From Marivivens sp. (GTDB lineage Bacteria > Pseudomonadota > Alphaproteobacteria > Rhodobacterales > Rhodobacteraceae), in the NCBI GenBank assembly GCA_017643845.1, contig JAEPMR010000020.1:1-43912 (forward strand): DNA of 43,912 nt, given 5' to 3'. Under the pieces are notes generated by a model. It ran no database searches. It was not told the DNA's origin and saw only the letters and a list, made by a program, of their open reading frames with translations. Shown here piece after piece: positions 38,868 through 43,912 of this stretch (positions within the stretch are counted from its first letter, which is position 1; each line of letters starts with the position of its first letter). The position numbers and the translations under genes were made by a program.

Positions 38868-39551
38868 TTCCAGTACATCGCGCGGAATTGAAGCGAATTC
38901 GCGGCTCCATAAGAGCCAGATGACGATCGAAGAAGCGATCACCAACGCCAGTGGCCCGATGAGCCAGGCAAGCGCGCCAAGCGCAAAATACATGGACTGC
39001 AAGCCTCTGTTATAATTCACTGCAGCGCGTATATTCAGCTCTGCCGCCTGTCGGGCCCGAGGTAGAGCCAGCGGGTGTTCAGGGTCGTTTGGCACAGCGC
39101 CCATGACCACCGAACAATATCCAAAGACACGATGTGCCCACACAAATTTGAGGAATGCATTGGTCAAGAACAGCGCTACGATCAGTAACTTGACCTGCCA
39201 GACGAATGCCGGTGCGGCTTCGGCAGTGAATTCCTCAGCAACGCCGCGCAGAGGTGCCGTATTTCCCACAAGCGCCAGCACACCCCCAATAGCCAGAATG
39301 CATGTCGACGCGAAAAATGATGTTCCCTGCCTGAGACTCGCAACCAGAGTCGCATCAAAAATGCGATTGTCACGGGTTACGAATTCCACCATCCAGTCAC
39401 GCCGGTAAGCCGCCATGAGCGACGTAACTGAGCTTCGCCCTTTAGCCGGGTGCTCAATACGCCAACTGATGCCAAGCCAGCCAACCAGCAGAAACATGAC
39501 AGCAGCAGCATCATAGGCAGACAACAGTGCGAGATGATCAATAAGGGTCAT
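38847..39551 (-). CDS. DUF599 membrane protein
   Basis: 234-residue inner-membrane protein of unknown function. Helices are seen at about 8-28, 72-92, 112-135 and 195-218. The family stretches are 'RRDWMVEFVTRDNRIFDATLVASLRQGTSFFASTCILAIGGVLALVG', 'KFVWAHRVFGYCSVVMGAVP' and 'AAELNIRAAVNYNRGLQSMYFALGALAWLIGP'. It is convergent with hyi, sharing 21 bp of coding sequence, and divergent from glcD. No relationship to either is evident. Confidence 0.88.
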   Translation of the reverse strand: MTLIDHLALLSAYDAAAVMFLLVGWLGISWRIEHPAKGRSSVTSLMAAYRRDWMVEFVTRDNRIFDATLVASLRQGTSFFASTCILAIGGVLALVGNTAPLRGVAEEFTAEAAPAFVWQVKLLIVALFLTNAFLKFVWAHRVFGYCSVVMGAVPNDPEHPLALPRARQAAELNIRAAVNYNRGLQSMYFALGALAWLIGPLALVIASSIVIWLLWSREFASIPRDVLESEGAEP

Positions 39552-39579
39552 GATTTCTCTATAGGTGCCGCATGGACAC

Positions 39580-39617
39580 TTGCCAAATCTGAAAATTGGT
39601 TATATTTTTTTACCAAT
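39580..39617 (+). promoter_or_regulatory. glcD promoter with inverted repeat
   Basis: TTGCCA (39580-39585) and TATTTT (39603-39608) are 17 bp apart. The -10 lies inside an inverted repeat ATTGGT (39595-39600) / ACCAAT (39612-39617). The half sites are those of GntR/FadR-type regulators such as PdhR or GlcC, but the 11-bp gap is wider than their usual 3. The start would fall about 16 bp before the glcD ATG. Confidence 0.5.
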
Positions 39618-39630
39618 CGGAGGGATCGAC

Positions 39631-41073
39631 ATGGAAATGCCAACGCCAAGCGGCGCAGTTATTGCGAAAAAGGCCAGAATTGTTGAAAAACTAAGCGCTG
39701 TCCTGTCAGACGGCGGAGTGATCTCGGACGAATCCGAGACCCGGGCCTATGAATGCGATGGCCTGAGTGCGTATCGTTGCCCGCCACTTTGCGTAACCCT
39801 CCCACGATCAACAGAAGAAGTCGCCGCAGTCCTGAAAATTTGCCACGAGGAAAACGTCCCGGTCGTTCCTCGCGGTTCGGGCACATCGCTCGCGGGGGGC
39901 GCCCTACCCACCGCAGATTCGGTAATCCTGGGCGTGGCGCGGTTAAATGCCGTTATGGAAACGGATTACGACAACCGATACATTCGTGTGCAATCCGGCA
40001 GGACCAATCTGTCGGTCACTGGTGCGGTGGAAACCGACGGATATTTCTACGCACCCGATCCGTCCTCCCAACTCGCATGTGCGATCTCCGGCAATATCGC
40101 TATGAATTCGGGCGGCGCACATTGCCTTAAATACGGGGTCACCACGAACAATCTCCTCGGCGTCACGATGGTGATGATGGACGGGACAATCACTGAAATC
40201 GGTGGCGCGCATATGGATGCTGCGGGGCTGGACCTGCTCGGCGTGATTTGCGGCTCCGAAGGGCAGCTGGGTGTCGTGACTGAGGCAACCCTGCGCATTC
40301 TCCCCAAACCCGAAGGCGCACGCCCGGTCCTTATGGGCTTCAACAGTAACGAAGTTGCCGGTGCCTGCGTGAGCGACATCATCAAGGCCGGTGTTCTACC
40401 TGTCGCGATTGAGTTCATGGATCGCCCTTGCATCGAAGCTTGCGAGGCCTTCGCAAAAGCAGGCTACCCGATGTGTGAGGCGCTTCTGATAGTTGAGGTC
40501 GAGGGCTCACCGGCCGAAATCGACGAACAACTCGCCCTGATAAAGAATATCGCTCAAAAGCATGATCCTGTCGAATTACGCGAAGCCCGCGATGCGGATG
40601 AAGCGGGGCGAATCTGGCTGGGCCGCAAGTCGGCTTTCGGCGCTATGGGGCAGATCAACGACTATATGTGTCTCGACGGGACCATACCCGTCTCGGAGCT
40701 TCCGTTTGTGCTGCGCCGCATTGGTGAAATGAGCAAGGACTTCGGGCTGGACGTTGCCAACGTATTTCATGCCGGTGACGGGAATATGCATCCGCTGATA
40801 CTCTACAATGCGAATAAGCCCGGAGACCTTGAGACCTGCGAAGCTTTTGGCGCAGAAATCCTCAAGCTATGCGTTGAAGTCGGCGGCTGCCTGACCGGCG
40901 AGCATGGTGTCGGGATCGAAAAACGCGACCTGATGCTGACGCAATATACCGACGAAGACCTCTCGGCACAGATGGCGGTCAAGGACGTTTTCGATCCGAG
41001 CTGGCTCCTGAACCCGGCAAAGGTATTCCCTCTTGGCTCCAGTGCCACCCACCGCGAAAACCGCGCCGCATGA
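39631..41073 (+). CDS. glcD: Glycolate oxidase FAD-linked subunit GlcD
   Basis: Catalytic subunit of the membrane-associated glycolate dehydrogenase GlcDEF, which oxidises glycolate (also D-lactate) to glyoxylate, 480 residues. ATG at 39631 has CGGAGGG upstream; earlier codons in the frame are promoter DNA. The FAD-binding PCMH domain shows 'VPVVPRGSGTSLAGGALP' and 'CAISGNIAMNSGGAHCLKYGVTTNNLLGVTMVM'. The C-terminal oxidase domain has 'DVANVFHAGDGNMHPLILYN' with the active-site His and 'GGCLTGEHGVGIEKRDLM'. First of three genes; electrons pass through GlcE and the iron-sulfur subunit GlcF to quinone. Confidence 0.96.
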   Translation: MEMPTPSGAVIAKKARIVEKLSAVLSDGGVISDESETRAYECDGLSAYRCPPLCVTLPRSTEEVAAVLKICHEENVPVVPRGSGTSLAGGALPTADSVILGVARLNAVMETDYDNRYIRVQSGRTNLSVTGAVETDGYFYAPDPSSQLACAISGNIAMNSGGAHCLKYGVTTNNLLGVTMVMMDGTITEIGGAHMDAAGLDLLGVICGSEGQLGVVTEATLRILPKPEGARPVLMGFNSNEVAGACVSDIIKAGVLPVAIEFMDRPCIEACEAFAKAGYPMCEALLIVEVEGSPAEIDEQLALIKNIAQKHDPVELREARDADEAGRIWLGRKSAFGAMGQINDYMCLDGTIPVSELPFVLRRIGEMSKDFGLDVANVFHAGDGNMHPLILYNANKPGDLETCEAFGAEILKLCVEVGGCLTGEHGVGIEKRDLMLTQYTDEDLSAQMAVKDVFDPSWLLNPAKVFPLGSSATHRENRAA

Positions 41074-41100
41074 TGCGCCATGCAAACGAAAGGCGCTGAG

Positions 41101-42213
41101 ATGCTCACACCAACGACCGAGCATGAGCTCGCCGACTGTATATCTGCGGCAACGTCGCCTTTCCGCATTCAAGGGGGCGGCACCCGCCCCATTGGGCTGG
41201 TTGCCAACGGCTGCACCCCACTTTCCACCAGTGGCCTGAACGGAATTTCACTTTACGAACCGGGTGCGCTGACGATCGTGGTAAAATCCGGCACCCCGCT
41301 TTCAGACGTCAAAGCCGCACTGACAGCCCAAAACCAGCGCCTCCCGTTTGAACCGCCGGACTACCGCGCCCTACTTGGGACCGATGGAACCCCGACGATT
41401 GGCGCTGTTGCTGCGATGAACCTGTCAGGCCCCCGCCGTGTGCAGGTCGGCGCCGCCCGCGATTATATGCTGGGCGTTCGGTTTGTGAACGGGAGCGGTC
41501 AAATCCTGAAAAACGGCGGCCGCGTGATGAAGAATGTTACCGGATACGATCTGGTGAAACTTTTGGCAGGCAGCTACGGGACGCTCGGTATCCTGACCGA
41601 AGTCGCTCTGAAGGTGCTGCCCAGCGTCGAAGAAACCGCAACACTGTCGCTTTCGGATCTATCCCCCGATCAGGCTGTTCGTGCGATGGCGAGCGCTCTT
41701 GGGTCTCCATTCGAAATCAACGGCGCAGCCCACGATCCGGCGACGGCACAAACTTACTTCCGGCTCGAGGGCTTCCGCGCATCCGTGCAATACCGCAGCG
41801 AACGCCTCGCTGCGCTCCTCGAACCCTTCGGCGAAGTTGCAAAAATCGACGATGCCACCTCAATCTGGACCGATATTCGCGATGTTCGCCCTTTTGCTGG
41901 GCTGCCCGGCGATGTCTGGCGTCTGTCGATCAAGGCAACGGACGCACCGAGCCTGCTCGACCGCGCCGCGCCACTTGGGAGCATGCTGGATTGGGGCGGT
42001 GGTCTACTATGGCTTCGGATGAGCGAGGGGACCGATCTACGCGCGAAACTGGGTAATTTCGCAGGGCATGCCACGCTGATCCGCGCCAATGACGAGACCA
42101 AAGCGAGAATACCGACCTTCCATCCAGAAGCGGCCCCACTCGCCGCCATTGCCGATGGCCTGCGCCAAAAATTCGACCCTCGCGGCATCCTGAATCCAGG
42201 CATAATGGGCTGA
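41101..42213 (+). CDS. glcE: Glycolate oxidase FAD-binding subunit GlcE
   Basis: Second FAD-binding subunit of GlcDEF, 370 residues. The ATG at 41101 has AAGG seven bases upstream; another ATG at 41080 is possible but less well placed. The N-terminal half is the PCMH FAD domain: 'FRIQGGGTRPIGL', 'LPFEPPDYRALLGTDGTPTIGAVAAMNLSGPRRVQVGAARDYMLGVRFVNGSG' and 'KNVTGYDLVKLLAGSYGTLGILTEVALKVLP'. It is shorter than GlcD and lacks the C-terminal oxidase motifs, as expected for GlcE. It ends 'FDPRGILNPGIMG', 2 bp before glcF. Confidence 0.95.
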   Translation: MLTPTTEHELADCISAATSPFRIQGGGTRPIGLVANGCTPLSTSGLNGISLYEPGALTIVVKSGTPLSDVKAALTAQNQRLPFEPPDYRALLGTDGTPTIGAVAAMNLSGPRRVQVGAARDYMLGVRFVNGSGQILKNGGRVMKNVTGYDLVKLLAGSYGTLGILTEVALKVLPSVEETATLSLSDLSPDQAVRAMASALGSPFEINGAAHDPATAQTYFRLEGFRASVQYRSERLAALLEPFGEVAKIDDATSIWTDIRDVRPFAGLPGDVWRLSIKATDAPSLLDRAAPLGSMLDWGGGLLWLRMSEGTDLRAKLGNFAGHATLIRANDETKARIPTFHPEAAPLAAIADGLRQKFDPRGILNPGIMG

Positions 42214-42215
42214 CA

Positions 42216-43544
42216 ATGCAGACAAATTTCTCTCCCGAACAGCTTAAGGATCCGGGGATCCAGCGCGCAAACGAAATCCTGCGCGCCTGTGTGCATTGCG
42301 GGTTTTGCACGGCCACATGCCCGACCTATCAGGTTCTTGGCGATGAACTCGACAGCCCGCGCGGCCGCATTTACCTGATCAAGGACATGCTGGAAAACGA
42401 CCGCGTCCCGGATGAGAAGACCGTAAAACACATTGATCGCTGTCTCTCCTGCCTGGCCTGCATGAGCACCTGTCCTTCCGGCGTGCACTATATGCATCTC
42501 ATTGATGAAGCCCGCGCCTACATCGAAAAACACTACGACCGCCCATGGTCAGATCGCGCCTTGCGTTGGGTGCTCGCGCGGATCCTCCCCTATCCGATGC
42601 GGTTCCGCGTGGCACTGCTAGGTGCCAAGATCGCCCGCCCGTTCCGCCGTCTGATCCCGGATGCCCGTTTGCGTGCGATGCTTGATATGGCCCCCCAAAC
42701 GATTCCGCCTGTCAGCCGCAATGACGATCCGCAGAGCTTTCAGCCGGTGGCCCCGCGCCGCATGCGGGTGGCACTCATGACAGGCTGCGCCCAACGCGCA
42801 CTGAACACCGACATAAACGATGCAACAATCCGGCTGTTGCGCCGCTTGGGATGCGAAGTTGTCATTGCCGAAGGTGCGGGTTGCTGTGGAGCTCTGACCC
42901 ATCACATGGGGCGCGAAACCGAGAGCCACACCACGGCCGCCAAGAACATCCGCTCGTGGATCCGTGAAATGGATGGCGAAGGCCTCGACGCCATTGTGAT
43001 CAACACCTCAGGCTGCGGCACGACCGTCAAGGACTACGGCCATATGTTTCGCAACGAGCCTCTCTCCGCCGAGGCCGCACGCGTCAGTGCCATTGCCAAG
43101 GACATTTCCGAAGTCCTTGTCGATCTGGGGCTTCCCGAAGACGTGAATGCACCGGAAATGAAAGTCGCCTATCACGCGGCCTGCTCCCTGCAACATGGTC
43201 AGCAGATCAAGTCTCACCCGAAGACTCTGCTCAAATCCGCAGGGTTCACCGTGTTGGAACCTGCCGATCCGCATCTTTGCTGTGGGTCCGCCGGAACTTA
43301 TAACCTCATGCAGCCTGAGATTTCGGGCAAACTAAAGGAACGGAAAATCCGCACTCTGGAGGCACTGACCCCCGATGTCATCGCCGCCGGAAACATCGGA
43401 TGTATGATGCAAATCGGATCCGGTACGGGGGTGCCTGTCGTGCATACGGTCGAACTGCTAGACTGGGTAACGGGCGGACCAAAACCGGCGTCCCTGAAAC
43501 GATCCGAAGAACCGCGCACACCAGAGGTTCCAATCCTGCGCTGA
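42216..43544 (+). CDS. glcF: Glycolate oxidase iron-sulfur subunit GlcF
   Basis: Electron-transfer subunit, 442 residues. Two [4Fe-4S] clusters are held by C25, C28, C31 and C35 ('CVHCGFCTATCPTY') and by C76, C79, C82 and C86 ('CLSCLACMSTCPSG'). The C-terminal part has the two CCG domains of this family ('VIAEGAGCCGALTHHMGRE...NTSGCGTTVKDYGH' and 'YHAACSLQHGQQ...PHLCCGSAGTYNLMQPE'). It follows glcE by 2 bp and closes the operon. The final ~20 residues are a Pro/Glu-rich tail. Confidence 0.96.
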   Translation: MQTNFSPEQLKDPGIQRANEILRACVHCGFCTATCPTYQVLGDELDSPRGRIYLIKDMLENDRVPDEKTVKHIDRCLSCLACMSTCPSGVHYMHLIDEARAYIEKHYDRPWSDRALRWVLARILPYPMRFRVALLGAKIARPFRRLIPDARLRAMLDMAPQTIPPVSRNDDPQSFQPVAPRRMRVALMTGCAQRALNTDINDATIRLLRRLGCEVVIAEGAGCCGALTHHMGRETESHTTAAKNIRSWIREMDGEGLDAIVINTSGCGTTVKDYGHMFRNEPLSAEAARVSAIAKDISEVLVDLGLPEDVNAPEMKVAYHAACSLQHGQQIKSHPKTLLKSAGFTVLEPADPHLCCGSAGTYNLMQPEISGKLKERKIRTLEALTPDVIAAGNIGCMMQIGSGTGVPVVHTVELLDWVTGGPKPASLKRSEEPRTPEVPILR

Positions 43545-43585
43545 ACGACTAGTCTGTCAAGTGACCGGCGCACGAGCCGGCGAGC

Positions 43586-43912
43586 ATGGAACAACGGATG
43601 CGGCAGGCGGCAATAGTTTCGGGCATACTCGCGCTCCTGAGTTTCGGAGCGATGGGCCATGCGCAAGATCAGGCAATCACTGCTGACGTCTATGGAGACT
43701 GGAAGGCGGTTGGACGGCTCGACATTCGCGACCAAGGCTTCTGTACAGCTGCTTTGATTGATATCGATATCGTCGTCACAGCCGCACACTGCCTGATAGA
43801 TCACCATTCTGATGGCTTTGTGAATGTCGAACGGGTGACCTTTCACGCGGGCCTGCGCAACGGAACGGCTGAAGTCACGCGACAGGGACGGAGTATAACA
43901 GTTCACCCTGCC
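43586..43912 (+). CDS. Secreted trypsin-like serine protease (partial)
   Basis: N-terminal 109 codons of a gene that runs off the right edge. A signal peptide is visible (MRQAAIVSGILALLSFGAMGHA, cleavage probably before QDQ), so it is exported. The mature part reads 'WKAVGRLDIRDQGFCTAALIDIDIVVTAAHCL', containing the chymotrypsin-family His box TAAHC with the expected preceding 'CTAALI' strand. The catalytic Asp and Ser would lie outside the window. The start could also be the ATG at 43598. It is 41 bp after glcF, with only a short hairpin between, and has no evident link to glycolate use. Confidence 0.82.
   Translation, partial: MEQRMRQAAIVSGILALLSFGAMGHAQDQAITADVYGDWKAVGRLDIRDQGFCTAALIDIDIVVTAAHCLIDHHSDGFVNVERVTFHAGLRNGTAEVTRQGRSITVHPA

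Noticed and set aside
43565-43580. Terminator after glcF
   Set aside because: Only a 5-bp stem CCGGC/GCCGG with no T run; too weak to call.
1-43912. CRISPR array, toxin-antitoxin, phage-defence or biosynthetic cluster
   Set aside because: No regularly spaced long direct repeats, no Cas, restriction, toxin or megasynthase genes are present on either strand.

Overview
The window looks like a chromosomal segment of an alphaproteobacterium of the Rhodobacteraceae (Roseobacter/Rhodobacter group). This rests on the gene content (long-form PstC, DUF1523, DUF1992, deoC next to a double aldehyde dehydrogenase, a MoxR/DUF58/DUF4159 cluster, three-subunit glycolate oxidase), high GC, dense gene packing and many 4-bp ATGA overlaps. 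It is metabolically rich, ordinary chromosome. I see no prophage, insertion sequence, CRISPR array, tRNA or rRNA.

Layout. 1-2.2 kb: 3' part of a phosphate ABC operon (pstS, pstC truncated by the window edge), with a Pho-box-like direct repeat upstream. 2.2-10.0 kb: a maltose/alpha-glucoside regulon, with malK and a LacI repressor leftward and a GH13 alpha-glucosidase plus malE, malF and malG rightward, arranged around a control region with two matching LacI-type operators. 10.1-16.8 kb: a LysR regulator and an operon of hydantoinase A, hydantoinase B, a FAD oxidoreductase and a short-chain (uronate dehydrogenase-like) oxidoreductase. 16.8-17.5 kb: rpe, leftward. 17.6-22.0 kb: an AraC regulator, deoC and a double-module aldehyde dehydrogenase, which together should turn deoxyribose 5-phosphate into glyceraldehyde 3-phosphate and acetate. 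22.0-24.1 kb: four leftward envelope genes ending with (transcriptionally starting from) an L,D-transpeptidase lipoprotein. 24.3-28.8 kb: leftward creatinase, acetoacetyl-CoA synthetase, and a queuosine pair (precursor transporter plus QueF). 28.85-29.24 kb: a gene-free stretch with long inverted repeats and a copy of a palindrome also found at 9.98 kb. 29.2-30.75 kb: a DUF1992 protein and a P1-family (DmpA-like) peptidase preceded by five helically phased RTGCAT repeats. 30.75-37.5 kb: a leftward four-gene operon MoxR - DUF58 - BatA-like/DUF4159 - VWA-like membrane protein. 37.5-38.9 kb: DUF1285 and hydroxypyruvate isomerase. 38.8-39.6 kb: DUF599. 39.6-43.5 kb: glcDEF glycolate oxidase. The window ends inside a secreted trypsin-like protease.

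How the parts work together. Most of the window is catabolism of small organics: alpha-glucosides, hydantoins or related cyclic amides, creatine, deoxyribose, ketone bodies and glycolate. Each module carries a local regulator or visible operator. From about 29.6 kb rightward the DNA is visibly less GC-extreme than the left two thirds, without any mobile-element boundary that I can see. The least understood parts are the MoxR/DUF58/DUF4159 operon, the hydantoinase operon with its FAD and NAD oxidoreductases, the four-gene envelope cluster, and several strong non-coding palindromes.
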